DNA of 64,000 nucleotides from Pectobacterium betavasculorum (GCF_000749845.1 NZ_JQHM01000013.1:1-64000); one strand, 5' to 3'. Shown: positions 7,907 to 16,041, counted from the stretch's first letter. The notes: generated by a model not told the origin, from the sequence alone. Translations and numbers: made by a program.

Positions 7907-8785
7907 ATGAATACCTCGCACCTTGGTGGCACATTTACCCCGACCGGTACATCGTTGAATCTGAAACGCATGGGCTATGGCACCATGCAATTGCCCGGCC
8001 CGCACGTCTGGGGTCCACCGCGTGACAAAGACGCTGCTCTGGCAGTACTACGCGAAGTGATAGCTCTGGGAGCCAATCACATCGACACAGCCGAATTCTA
8101 TGGTCCGGGCATATCCAACCAACTCATCCGCGAAGCGTTATCCCCCTACTCCGATCGCCTGACGATCGTTACCAAAGTCGGCTTCGTGCGTGGTGGCGAT
8201 ACATCTTGGTTACCCGATCTTACGCCAGATGGGCTCAAACGTGCTGTGCATGAGAACCTCACAAGCCTCGGTCTGGAAACGCTCGATATTGTCAATTTGC
8301 GGCTAGGCAGCGCACACGGGCCAGATGAACGTTCGGTAGCCGAATCATTGGAGGTACTTGTTAAACTCCAGCGGCAAGGCCTGATTCGTCACATTGGCTT
8401 GAGTAATGTCTCACCCACACAATTCGCCGAAGCCAAGTCGATAACGACAATCGTGTGCGTCCAGAACCAGTATAATTTGGTCAAGCGTGACGATGATGAA
8501 TTCATCGATGCTCTGGCGGCACAAGGGGTAGCTTACGTTCCCTTCTTCCCGCTGGGCGGATTTTCACCTCTGCAATCATCGATCCTCTCGCAAGTAGCTA
8601 ACGAGGTCGGAGCGACGCCAAAGCAGGTTGCATTAGCATGGCTGCTACAGCGATCTCCTAATATTCTTGTCATCGCAGGAACGTCATCTACGACGCATCT
8701 CAGAGAGAATTTCGCCGCAGCAGATCTCGTATTGTCAGGCGAGCAAATCACAAAGCTTAATAGTATTTCGCGACAAGTTGATTAA
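7907..8785 (+). CDS. Aldo/keto reductase
   Basis: A 292-residue (alpha/beta)8 aldo-keto reductase. The catalytic residues are visible in HIDTAEFYGPG (Asp and Tyr) and VTKVGF (Lys). The C-terminal NADPH-binding part contains QVALAWLLQRSPNI and IAGTSSTTHLREN, where the family usually has IPGT/S. The position of the usual catalytic His is IVNLRLG, so that residue may be replaced. It follows the MDR oxidoreductase in the same operon and ends before a hairpin terminator. It probably reduces aldehydes produced from or related to the TetR ligand. Confidence 0.88.
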   Translation: MNTSHLGGTFTPTGTSLNLKRMGYGTMQLPGPHVWGPPRDKDAALAVLREVIALGANHIDTAEFYGPGISNQLIREALSPYSDRLTIVTKVGFVRGGDTSWLPDLTPDGLKRAVHENLTSLGLETLDIVNLRLGSAHGPDERSVAESLEVLVKLQRQGLIRHIGLSNVSPTQFAEAKSITTIVCVQNQYNLVKRDDDEFIDALAAQGVAYVPFFPLGGFSPLQSSILSQVANEVGATPKQVALAWLLQRSPNILVIAGTSSTTHLRENFAAADLVLSGEQITKLNSISRQVD

Positions 8786-8840
8786 TCACGCCTTCGGTGG
8801 CCGGTGTCTTTAATAAGAAACCGCCGTCTTCAAAATGGGA

Positions 8841-8867
8841 AAACCCGCAGTTATGCGGGTTTAGATA
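8841..8867 (+). terminator. Terminator of the oxidoreductase/AKR operon
   Basis: A perfect 9-bp stem aaacccgca / tgcgggttt (8841-8849 and 8854-8862) with a 4-nt loop lies 56 bp after the stop. A T-run (ttttt) follows a few bases later. Confidence 0.65.
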
Positions 8868-9076
8868 GGCTTTTTGCTATTTAGCACAGAGTGTAGTGGG
8901 CAATAAAACTGACTGCGGTTTTGACATTTACCCAGAACAAACATTCTGATTCATTTAGTGTAATACCGCCATTTATGGTCGCGCGCAATACGCTATAACT
9001 GGCGTCTGGTGACTAACCCGAATTCAGTTTTCTTTGTAACTGAAAGCGCCGTCAACGACTTATATCGCTCCAACCA

Positions 9077-9931
9077 TTATTCATCGTCGCGTTCTTTTTT
9101 TGCCCGCTGACGTTCGTAGAATTCATCTTCAGCTGCAATGATTTCATCAATCAGTGAACCCATATCCACTTCATGCGTCGCTTCGACGAAGAGACCGGTT
9201 AGCGCTGTTTCTGGTGTTAATTTTCCGTCTTCATATAACATCCAGATTTCTTTCGCATATCGTGTTTGCAATAATTGTGGCGCAAACTGACCGTAGTAAG
9301 CGGTGATGTTATTAACATCACGTGCAAACATTGATTCAGCAAGGTTGTTGGCGGCGGCGTCCACAGCTTGTGGCAAGTCGATAATTACCGGTCCTTGCGC
9401 ATCGAGCAGCACGTTAAACTCCGATAAATCACCATGTACAATACCTGCACACAACATGCGCACAATATTGCGGATCATTGTATCGAAATCAGCAATTGCG
9501 CTTTCTTCCGTCAGAATCACATCGCTAAGGCGTGGAGCAACAGCGCCTTCAGCATCTGTGACCAACTCCATCAATAACACACCGTCAATGCAAATATAGG
9601 GTTGCGGTACGCGAACACCAGCATTAGCAAGACGGAACAATGCTTCAACCTCCGCCGTTTGCCAGGATTCTTCTTGTTGCTTGCGTCCGAATTTTGAGCT
9701 TTTTTGCATTGCGCGGGCGTTACGCGTATTACGGACTTTGCGCCCTTCCTGGTACTGAACAGCCTGTTTAAAGCTACGTTGCATTGCTTCTTTGTAAACT
9801 TTGGCACACTGGATTTTGTCACCACATAAAACAGTGTAAACGTCCGCCTCCTTGCCGCTCTTCAAGCGTTGGAGTACATCGTCTATGAGGCCATCATCGA
9901 CCAGAGGTTGGAGTCTATTTGGGATTTTCAT
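9077..9931 (-). CDS. RIO1-like atypical serine kinase
   Basis: A 284-residue bacterial RIO-family protein kinase. Recognisable are the nucleotide-binding segment GKEADVYTVL with the ATP-contacting Lys in CAKVYKEA, the catalytic loop IVHGDLSEFNVLL (HGDxxxxN), and the metal-binding loop VIIDLPQAVD (DLP, characteristic of RIO1 in place of DFG). Bacterial members of this group are widespread but their targets are unknown; archaeal and eukaryotic relatives act in ribosome maturation. It appears monocistronic, with gaps on both sides. Confidence 0.9.
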   Translation of the reverse strand: MKIPNRLQPLVDDGLIDDVLQRLKSGKEADVYTVLCGDKIQCAKVYKEAMQRSFKQAVQYQEGRKVRNTRNARAMQKSSKFGRKQQEESWQTAEVEALFRLANAGVRVPQPYICIDGVLLMELVTDAEGAVAPRLSDVILTEESAIADFDTMIRNIVRMLCAGIVHGDLSEFNVLLDAQGPVIIDLPQAVDAAANNLAESMFARDVNNITAYYGQFAPQLLQTRYAKEIWMLYEDGKLTPETALTGLFVEATHEVDMGSLIDEIIAAEDEFYERQRAKKERDDE

Positions 9932-10497
9932 GCGGCTTTATACCTTATTTCAGCCGCTTTTCGTATCAATAACAAAGACGGTGATACAGGAAAAAATGGC
10001 AGAGTCTGAAGAAAGATTTTAATTTTACCAATAATTACCGGATTTTGCTTGCCTGCTCCCGTTGCGATCGTCTTCTTTGTATCATTAAGCCATTCACACG
10101 CCTCTGAAAGCGTTATCCCACGGACACAATATCGACAAAAAGTGATAGTTTCTTGTCTACCGAGGATCGAGTCGTTGTAACGAAGTGCCAGACCTAAAAA
10201 GCCGAAAGCCCGCGATTACGCGGGCTTCAGGGTGTTTCATGCCACTTGCTGCTGGTCTATGCCGAACGCGGGACCCACTCGATGATGGCATTCAATAACA
10301 ACTAATTGATATTAAATGAATAAAAATAATCATAAAAAGAAATACCGTGATATATACCGTTGCAGGTAGATGCCTCTTATCCAGTTCGGTATCTATCTGC
10401 ATCGCTGAAAATCTACATGAGTAGCCGATCAGCGTATGCGTTTCCCAGCATATAGGCTCCAAGCACGGTGCCCGACCATAGAAAAGAAAGTGCTGGC
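9932..10497. other. Gene-free stretch with two inverted repeats
   Basis: No protein-coding ORF could be supported. Two hairpins stand out: a perfect 9-bp stem aagcccgcg / cgcgggctt at 10206-10227 (4-nt loop, no T-run), and an imperfect 12-of-14 inverted repeat at 10361-10374 / 10388-10401. The section 10300-10360 is AT-rich. It probably marks the left boundary zone of the island with the recombinase at 10498. Confidence 0.5.
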
Positions 10498-11373
10498 TTA
10501 CACCTCACGCCCATAAACCTGCTTCACAAACCGCCCCCGCCCGTCGCCGTGTCCCAAATCCATTGACGACAGCGCATAGGTTTCCCGCTGGCTGAAGCCT
10601 TCCTGCTGGTAATGGCGAATCACATCCTGCGCCCATGCATAGCGCAGACTATGCGGCGAGTATTGCCCCTTTAGTCCGGCAAGCGCAGTTTGCGAACGCC
10701 AGCGGTTCATCGCGCTTTTAAGGTCAGGCTTATCAATCAGCCGCCCATTACGGGTGGCCGCGACCGCCTGCGCCTGATGCACCACTTGCTGCACCGCTTT
10801 CCGATTTAGGACCAGCGTTTCCCGCGGGCGTCCGCCTTTGGTGCCGAAAACAACGGTAAACCGCTCATCACCCCGATCCAATGCGGCAGCCCATGTCGGG
10901 AGCGACTGCGAACACTGCACCGCTTCTTGCGAACGCAGGCCCATCATCCGCGCCAGTTGTAGCGTCAGCGCCAGGCCAATGTCTTTTTGTTGCAGGATTG
11001 CCAGCGCCGCCTGATAACGTTCCGGCGTAATAGCTCTACGTGCGCCGTCACGGCTGGCACCGCCCAGCCCTAACGCCTCATTGCTCAGCCGTTCCGAGTC
11101 CGCCAACTTGTTCCGCCCAGCGGTACGCAGCATCACCCGCACTGCGGCCATCTCGTTATGCAGCGTACGTAGAGTAATTCCCTGTTCTAACCGCTCAGCG
11201 ATATAGCATTCGATATGTTTCGCTTTCAGATGCTGCATCGAGCGGATCTGAATATTCAAAACCAGCAGATGGCTGGCAAGCCGCTCTGCAATTTTTAGTC
11301 GGTCATGCACCGTCTTATGGCTGCCGCCAGCCTGTCGGGCCAGCGTCTGCATTTCCCGGCTTAATCGTGACAT
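10498..11373 (-). CDS. Tyrosine recombinase / integrase-domain protein
   Basis: A 291-residue phage-integrase-type protein. An N-terminal SAM-like DNA-binding domain (about 1-100) is followed by a catalytic domain with the expected residues: Arg in MGLRSQEAVQ, His and Arg in YSPHSLRYAWA, His in LGHGDGRGR, and the Tyr nucleophile in VKQVYGREV close to the C-terminus. The start at 11373 (MSRLSREMQ) is preceded by GGAGGGACAACT; an extension to 11415 has no such site. It is not of the P4 type found near guaA. A long ORF-poor leader of about 800 bp precedes it. Confidence 0.85.
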   Translation of the reverse strand: MSRLSREMQTLARQAGGSHKTVHDRLKIAERLASHLLVLNIQIRSMQHLKAKHIECYIAERLEQGITLRTLHNEMAAVRVMLRTAGRNKLADSERLSNEALGLGGASRDGARRAITPERYQAALAILQQKDIGLALTLQLARMMGLRSQEAVQCSQSLPTWAAALDRGDERFTVVFGTKGGRPRETLVLNRKAVQQVVHQAQAVAATRNGRLIDKPDLKSAMNRWRSQTALAGLKGQYSPHSLRYAWAQDVIRHYQQEGFSQRETYALSSMDLGHGDGRGRFVKQVYGREV

Positions 11374-12180
11374 AGTTGTCCCTCCGTCCTCAATAACCTC
11401 TGTTCTCCGGCGCACGGCACTTTACGACACAGATTTACCGTGCCGCACTGAACAATACCTGCGCGCCGGAGCGGCAGCGGTTGAGGTATGGCGGGGATAT
11501 CGGTTATGCACTCGGTGCAGCCGCCTGCATCAGCAGGATGATCCCCTCAGGCTAAAAGCCTGTCTCAGGTATCGGTTCAGTCCTCCTCTGATAAGTGGGT
11601 TGATGAGAATTGGCGCAGCAAATGTGCGTCAGATGACAGGTCGTGCCGGAAAGCGCTGTGGCGTAAGGGCTGGCGCAGAGATCGTTTGCGGCGTCACTTG
11701 CAACGGCTTTCCGCCGTATGAAGTGACGCCGCTGCCTCATGGATGCATTAGCTGAGGCAGCAGAAGGCCGTGGACGGTTGCGCCAGTCACTGGCGATAAG
11801 AGTGTAAACACGCATCAGCGCGTAAACAGATAGCAACGAAGCGGTGGCTTCACGAACAGGATGCAACCCTTAAAGCGCGGAGATAAGGTAACTGCCGTCG
11901 CCGAAGCGAACTCCCGCTGAATGGCAGTGATGACGAGCTGGGTGTCGACCTCACAGGCTGGGCCTGTGCGTTGCCTTGAAGGTCATGACAACGTGGGATG
12001 CTGCTTGTCGCAGCGATAAAGCACCTATAACTTACTGCGCCAGCTTTCCCGCATCAAGCGGCTAACGCGCTACGCTTGTTGGCTCCCTAACGGATTTCCA
12101 TTCCATAGAAATCCGTTAGGGAGCGCCGAAATCCACCTGTGCAAAATGTAACGTTTTGTGAATTTACGCCGGAGGGGCCT
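11374..12180. other. Leader region upstream of the recombinase, no firm gene
   Basis: About 800 bp without a gene I can support. A TTG-initiated minus-strand frame at 11552-11866 (104 codons) reads with a bacteriophage-remnant flavour and many Arg/Ala residues, but has no homology I can name and no good ribosome-binding site. The region is GC-rich like the backbone, unlike the HEPN gene at 13.1-14.4 kb. A 17-bp perfect inverted repeat lies at 12082-12124. Confidence 0.45.
12082..12124. repeat. Perfect 17-bp inverted repeat
   Basis: Arms 12082-12098 and 12108-12124 (gctccctaacggatttc and its reverse complement) are separated by a 9-nt loop. It lies 56 bp downstream of the stop of the Nlp-type gene. 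No T-run follows directly; it may be a terminator, a protein-binding site or a recombination site of the element. Confidence 0.8.
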
Positions 12181-12426
12181 TCATTTTGACTCCCCTGCCC
12201 CACTCTGCCCACGCCCGCTGTTTTGATAGCGCGAAGGCCAGATCTCTTCGGGGCGTTTATTCAGCGCTTCAGCGATCAGGCGCTCTCCTTTCGGCCAGTG
12301 ACGTGTCAACGCATTTGCCAACGTGGACGACGCCAATCCCGCCTCTCTGGAAATCGCCGACAATGTTGTTCCCTGCTTTCTTAAACTCGCAATGATATCC
12401 GCCGGATGCCAGTCATGTTGTTCCAT
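12181..12426 (-). CDS. Nlp/Ner-type helix-turn-helix regulator (intact copy)
   Basis: An 81-residue DNA-binding protein of the Nlp (Ner-like, SfsB) family, starting MEQHDWHPADIIASLRKQGT. The HTH is TTLSAISREAGLASSTLANA and is followed by HWPKGERLIAEALNKRPEEI, the conserved family C-terminus. The ATG at 12426 follows GGGAGGACAT; the GTG at 12438 overlaps that ribosome-binding site and is rejected. It is divergent from the controller-like genes, and a GACT..AGTC dyad lies in its promoter region. It is the functional counterpart of the stop-interrupted copy at 5741-5956. Confidence 0.85.
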   Translation of the reverse strand: MEQHDWHPADIIASLRKQGTTLSAISREAGLASSTLANALTRHWPKGERLIAEALNKRPEEIWPSRYQNSGRGQSGAGESK

Positions 12427-12444
12427 ATGTCCTCCCACATTGTT

Positions 12445-12509
12445 GACTATTAGTCACATAGTAGCACAAAAACTAACGATTGTGACTAATAGTCCGTGGA
12501 CTGATAAGC
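12445..12509. promoter_or_regulatory. Divergent operator region with C-box-like sequence (copy 1)
   Basis: GACTAATAGTC (12484-12494), CGTG (12495-12498) and GACTGATAAGC (12499-12509) together match the controller-protein C-box layout GACT-N3-AGTC-CGTG-GACT known from C.PvuII, C.AhdI and C.EcoRV systems. The left dyad has an exact reverse complement, GACTATTAGTC, at 12445-12455, extended to 14-bp arms 12445-12458 and 12481-12494, on the side of the Nlp-type gene. One region could therefore control both directions. Confidence 0.75.
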
Positions 12510-12531
12510 ATCAAAACCGAATGCTTGTCAC

Positions 12532-12762
12532 ATGAAAACATCCGATTCGATCAAAGTCCTGTTAGGACAACGCGTTAAGGCGCTCAGATTGCAGGCTGGC
12601 CTGTCTCAGGAAGCCTTTGCGGAAAAGTGCGGGCTGGATCGTACCTATATCAGCGGCATTGAACGTGGGATCAGAAACCCAACGCTGGAAGTGCTCAACA
12701 TCATCGCAATTGGGTTACATACCGATCTAACCACGCTGTTTGCATTTCACGATCCTGCCTGA
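12532..12762 (+). CDS. Controller (C) protein-like XRE regulator, copy 1
   Basis: A 76-residue single-domain XRE/HTH_3 protein. The core GQRVKALRLQAGLSQEAFAE, then CGLDRTYISGIERG and RNPTLEVLN, is that of small controller proteins that time restriction-modification gene expression. Copy 2 at 12855 is alike over the whole HTH and the two upstream operators match. Start ATG 12532 lies 22 bp after the C-box. No restriction or methyltransferase gene is present in the window. The inferred role is an autoregulated activator/repressor of the tandem pair and perhaps of the downstream HEPN gene. Confidence 0.85.
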   Translation: MKTSDSIKVLLGQRVKALRLQAGLSQEAFAEKCGLDRTYISGIERGIRNPTLEVLNIIAIGLHTDLTTLFAFHDPA

Positions 12763-12805
12763 CATTCCAACCTTACCGATTAAATCGACAAAATCTCTCA
12801 TATGT

Positions 12806-12831
12806 GACTCATCGTCCGTGGTCTGATAAAC
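12806..12831 (+). promoter_or_regulatory. C-box-like operator (copy 2)
   Basis: GACTCATCGTC (12806-12816), CGTG (12817-12820) and GTCTGATAAAC (12821-12831) repeat the organisation of the first C-box at 12484-12509, with substitutions. It is 23 bp from the start of the second controller-like gene, the same relative position as copy 1. Gene and operator were therefore duplicated together. Confidence 0.7.
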
Positions 12832-12854
12832 AACAAGAGATAATGCTTACCTGC

Positions 12855-13073
12855 ATGGAAAATGCAAAAAACATCACCGTCCGTTTTGGACAACGCGTAA
12901 AAACACTTCGCTTACAGGCAGGACTCTCCCAAGAGGCTTTCGCCGATAAGTGCGGTTTGGATCGCACCTATATTAGCGGCATTGAACGAGGCGTTAGAAA
13001 TCCGACGTTGGAAGTCATTGGGGTTATTGCTGATGGGTTGGAGATTAAAATGAAGGATTTGTTTGATCTTTAA
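12855..13073 (+). CDS. Controller (C) protein-like XRE regulator, copy 2
   Basis: A 72-residue XRE protein, the tandem paralogue of the gene at 12532: GQRVKTLRLQAGLSQEAFAD, CGLDRTYISGIERGVRNPTL. The C-terminus diverges (GLEIKMKDLFDL), closer to the usual controller-protein ending. The ATG at 12855 aligns with the start of copy 1; a GTG at 12804 overlaps the C-box and is not credible, and an ATG at 12843 is possible. The HEPN gene begins 70 bp downstream on the same strand, without an obvious terminator between them. Confidence 0.83.
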   Translation: MENAKNITVRFGQRVKTLRLQAGLSQEAFADKCGLDRTYISGIERGVRNPTLEVIGVIADGLEIKMKDLFDL

Positions 13074-13143
13074 ATTTCTAGTTGAATAGTGTGTAGAAAT
13101 GATCATTAATATCACATCTTCTTATTAAGAATAAGAGAAAAAA

Positions 13144-14436
13144 TTGACTCCAATTCTCAGCCAAATAGTTCATCTAACTAAAAGCATACTGCTAATCTCG
13201 GAAGATCCTTCAAAGCATCCGGCAGCCCAGTTTTTTCCTGGAAAACATTCCCCATTTTCATTTCCTACAGGAATAGTACTGACGTGGTGGTATAATAAAG
13301 ACATGTTTAATGTTCGAGAATCTTTGGTCAATCTTATTATTCAAGAGTTTCCTTATTTTAAAGATTGTGACCCAGAAACATGTTCAGAAACGATAATAAA
13401 AACCCTGCAAGAAATATGCACTAATCGTGATATTTTCGATACAGATGCCGTATGTTTTTCAAAAAAAAGATCACTGTTCGATTGCCGAATAATTCCTGTT
13501 ACACAATACGCAAAAACTATACTTTCAGCTACAGAGGAAAATATAAATATCTTAATTTGTAGAAGATGCACTATATATTTAGTACCAAGATTTCAAATAA
13601 CTAGCTTCTATTTAATTGAAGATTCAATCCATGCAATAGCTAAAAATGATAGAAAATATTGGAATACATTAATTGACAAAGGATTTTTATTTAATGGATG
13701 GACGCCAGAAAATCCAATAATTGCTGGGAGACAAGATCGCACTTTTATGCCTCAAAACGAATTTACATGCCTATTGGTTTCAGAAGAAAATGGAACACAG
13801 GAAGGAACAAAATTTAGCAGTTCTTTAAAGTTTAGAAAATTTCTTTCTATCCTTTTCTCTAGCGCATCAAAAAGAGCAAAATATTCATATCATAAATCCA
13901 TGGCTCAATCAGCAGATTTCTGTATACAATTTCCTCATTGTGACAACATAGATCAAAAAATAACCAGAAGTAATATTGGGTCATTAACTCCATTCTACGC
14001 GTCTCAAATACCAATTGGTCCCGATGAAATAACAGAAATAAAAAACTGGTATAATCGATTATCAATTTGTAGTTTACAAAGCAAAGATAGAATTGAAAAA
14101 TGTGCTCATTTTTTAAACCGAGGCATGAACTCAGATGATATTGAAGCATATATTAATTATTTTGTAGCATTAGATGCATTATTTGGACAAAGAGGGACTG
14201 TTGAACAATCTATCCTATCAGGAGTTAAAGCATTAGGAATTGATCCTAAATTTTCAGAAAAAGCTTCTTGGTTATTTGATCTTCGCAACGAATTAGTTCA
14301 CGGCGGAAGTCGATATATAAAAGAATGGCCAAAATACCAGAGATATATTCAACATTTTCACTCCACACCATTTAATGATGTCAAAAACCTATCACAGCTT
14401 GCAATATTGCATGCACCATATACATTTTCACAATAA
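13144..14436 (+). CDS. Apea-like HEPN-domain protein, putative defence RNase
   Basis: A protein of up to 430 residues, markedly AT-rich compared with its neighbours. The N-terminal 300 residues are not recognised. The C-terminal part has YINYFVALDALFGQRGTVEQ and then FDLRNELVHGG, an R-x4-H HEPN motif with Arg381 and His386, in the arrangement of the Apea-like HEPN domain. HEPN proteins of this kind are often metal-independent RNases in anti-phage and toxin systems. The start is uncertain: TTG at 13144 follows AAGAGAAAAAA; an ATG at 13303 (MFNVRES) is the alternative and would remove 53 residues. It follows two controller-like genes. Confidence 0.8.
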   Translation: MTPILSQIVHLTKSILLISEDPSKHPAAQFFPGKHSPFSFPTGIVLTWWYNKDMFNVRESLVNLIIQEFPYFKDCDPETCSETIIKTLQEICTNRDIFDTDAVCFSKKRSLFDCRIIPVTQYAKTILSATEENINILICRRCTIYLVPRFQITSFYLIEDSIHAIAKNDRKYWNTLIDKGFLFNGWTPENPIIAGRQDRTFMPQNEFTCLLVSEENGTQEGTKFSSSLKFRKFLSILFSSASKRAKYSYHKSMAQSADFCIQFPHCDNIDQKITRSNIGSLTPFYASQIPIGPDEITEIKNWYNRLSICSLQSKDRIEKCAHFLNRGMNSDDIEAYINYFVALDALFGQRGTVEQSILSGVKALGIDPKFSEKASWLFDLRNELVHGGSRYIKEWPKYQRYIQHFHSTPFNDVKNLSQLAILHAPYTFSQ

Positions 14437-14808
14437 ACAGTTTAATCGTAGCATTATAAAAAATTCACTTTATGAATCCAACATAAAACAATATAATCAC
14501 CTCCACTTACATCACTCCAATTAATAACATTATTTCCTTAATGGCACAATTCTTTATTTTATAATATCTTTAATAAAAACATTAGCTTTACTAGTAAAAC
14601 TAATTACTGCCATAACTAAATAGTTGCGTCTGATATTACCGCATCTATTATTTATTGGCGTGTAGGTTGTTTAGCACCACATCGTAACTCCCATATAATG
14701 TCGTTTGGTGGCTAGAATGAATGCTCCTGTCCCTTGCCTCAAAAAGTGATAACAAAAAGTGAAGCACTATTCGACACGGGTATTGAATTGAAGTATCCAC
14801 GAGAAAAT
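14437..14808. other. AT-rich gene-free stretch between HEPN gene and integrase
   Basis: About 370 bp of AT-rich DNA after the HEPN gene. The forward frame at 14734-15048 is mostly antisense to the integrase 3' end and is not credible. No clear terminator, repeat or copy of the guaA 3' end was found by eye. Confidence 0.5.
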
Positions 14809-16041
14809 TTAAGTAGTATGATTCCAATTAATTATTTCGCCATACTCCCCAACCCACCCATCAACCATATCCGCCCAATCCTGCAACATCTTCCGGCGTT
14901 GTTCGGCGTATTCCGCCTTGTTGTAAACCGCCCGAACGCCGCGCTGTTCGTGGGCAAGGGCTTTTTCTATCCAGTCCGAGTTATACCCGGCTTCATGCAG
15001 ATGCGTGGAGGCGGTGCGGCGCATATCGTGGATGGTGAAATCTCCTAATGGTAGCCCTTGCTTTTGTGCCAGTTGGATCGCGTGATTCGCTGCGCGGTTG
15101 AGCGAACTTAACGCGATCGTACCATGTTGAGACTGGCCGAAACTCGGCAGTACAAACGGCGATCCCGCTGCCAGAATATGTAACTGCATAAACAGATCCA
15201 ACGCCTGCCGGGAGAGATAGACCACATGCGGACGCCCCGCGCCACGGCGGCTGGCTTTCATTTTCTCCGCCGGTATGGTCCATTCGGCATTCACAAAATC
15301 AATCTCATCCCATGTGGCATTAACAACGGAGTTTTTTCTGACCAGCGTCAGCATAATGATCTTGAGCGCAACTTTTAGCGCATGAGAAGTTTGCGCGTTT
15401 TTTAACGTATTAAAAAACAGGCCAATCTCTTTTTTGGATAGCGCCCTATCCCGTGGAACAAAGGTGGCGATAGTGGACGGCGGCACGTGCTCCGCCGGAT
15501 TGTCGCATTTCACGCCGCGCGCTTTGGCGTAGGTAAATACGCAGCCGATAATATCGCGCGTTTTCACCGCCGATGCCGCCGCGCCACGGCTTTTCACCTT
15601 ATCGCAGTGGTTGCGCAGTATATCGGGCGTGATTTCGCTTAACAGCTTTTTGCCGAATTTCGGCGCGACGTCGCGTTTGATAATGCCCTGTATCATGCGG
15701 CGCGTACTGTCTTTGTAGTTGGCATCGTCAAACCAGCGCGTCATCCAGTCGCCGAAATAAGTGGATTTGGCCTGCTGTTTCTGGCGTTGTTTTTCAATAG
15801 CCGGAGAAATACCCTGTTCGATCAGCCTCTTGGCTTCCCTTAACCGTTCTCTGGCCTCTGACAGCGTGATCGGGCCGTATTTGCCTATCGCCAGCGTTTC
15901 CCGTCTGCCGTTGATACGATAATCGTAGCGGAACGAAATGGTTCCCGAAGGCAACACCGCCACATACATCCCGTCGCGATCGGCAACCTTGTAAAGCCGT
16001 TCTTTAGGTTTCAGCGATTTCAACCGGGTATCCGTCAACAT
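14809..16041 (-). CDS. P4-type tyrosine integrase of a guaA-associated island
   Basis: A 410-residue integrase with the N-terminal DUF4102 arm-binding domain (LTDTRLKSLKPKERLYKVAD), a central SAM-like core-binding domain and the C-terminal catalytic domain. Catalytic residues lie in LTLVRKNSVV (Arg), FTIHDMRRTAS (His, Arg), ALAHEQRG (His) and RAVYNKAEY (Tyr). The start at 16041 follows GGGAGGCGGAG; an extension to 16104 lacks one. The gene begins about 215 bp from the end of guaA and reads away from it, the usual position for an integrase that targets the guaA 3' end. Confidence 0.92.
   Translation of the reverse strand: MLTDTRLKSLKPKERLYKVADRDGMYVAVLPSGTISFRYDYRINGRRETLAIGKYGPITLSEARERLREAKRLIEQGISPAIEKQRQKQQAKSTYFGDWMTRWFDDANYKDSTRRMIQGIIKRDVAPKFGKKLLSEITPDILRNHCDKVKSRGAAASAVKTRDIIGCVFTYAKARGVKCDNPAEHVPPSTIATFVPRDRALSKKEIGLFFNTLKNAQTSHALKVALKIIMLTLVRKNSVVNATWDEIDFVNAEWTIPAEKMKASRRGAGRPHVVYLSRQALDLFMQLHILAAGSPFVLPSFGQSQHGTIALSSLNRAANHAIQLAQKQGLPLGDFTIHDMRRTASTHLHEAGYNSDWIEKALAHEQRGVRAVYNKAEYAEQRRKMLQDWADMVDGWVGEYGEIINWNHTT

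Noticed and set aside
11552-11866. 104-codon minus-strand frame with TTG start in the recombinase leader
   Set aside because: No recognisable domain, weak start and unusual composition; left as part of the unassigned leader.
12486-13073. A remnant restriction-modification locus
   Set aside because: Controller-like genes and C-boxes are present, but no methyltransferase or endonuclease, not even a fragment, was recognised within the window. The HEPN gene does not resemble a restriction enzyme.
14437-14808. Second attachment site matching the guaA 3' end
   Set aside because: No direct repeat of the guaA tail (around 16235-16280) was found by eye here or upstream to about 8.7 kb.
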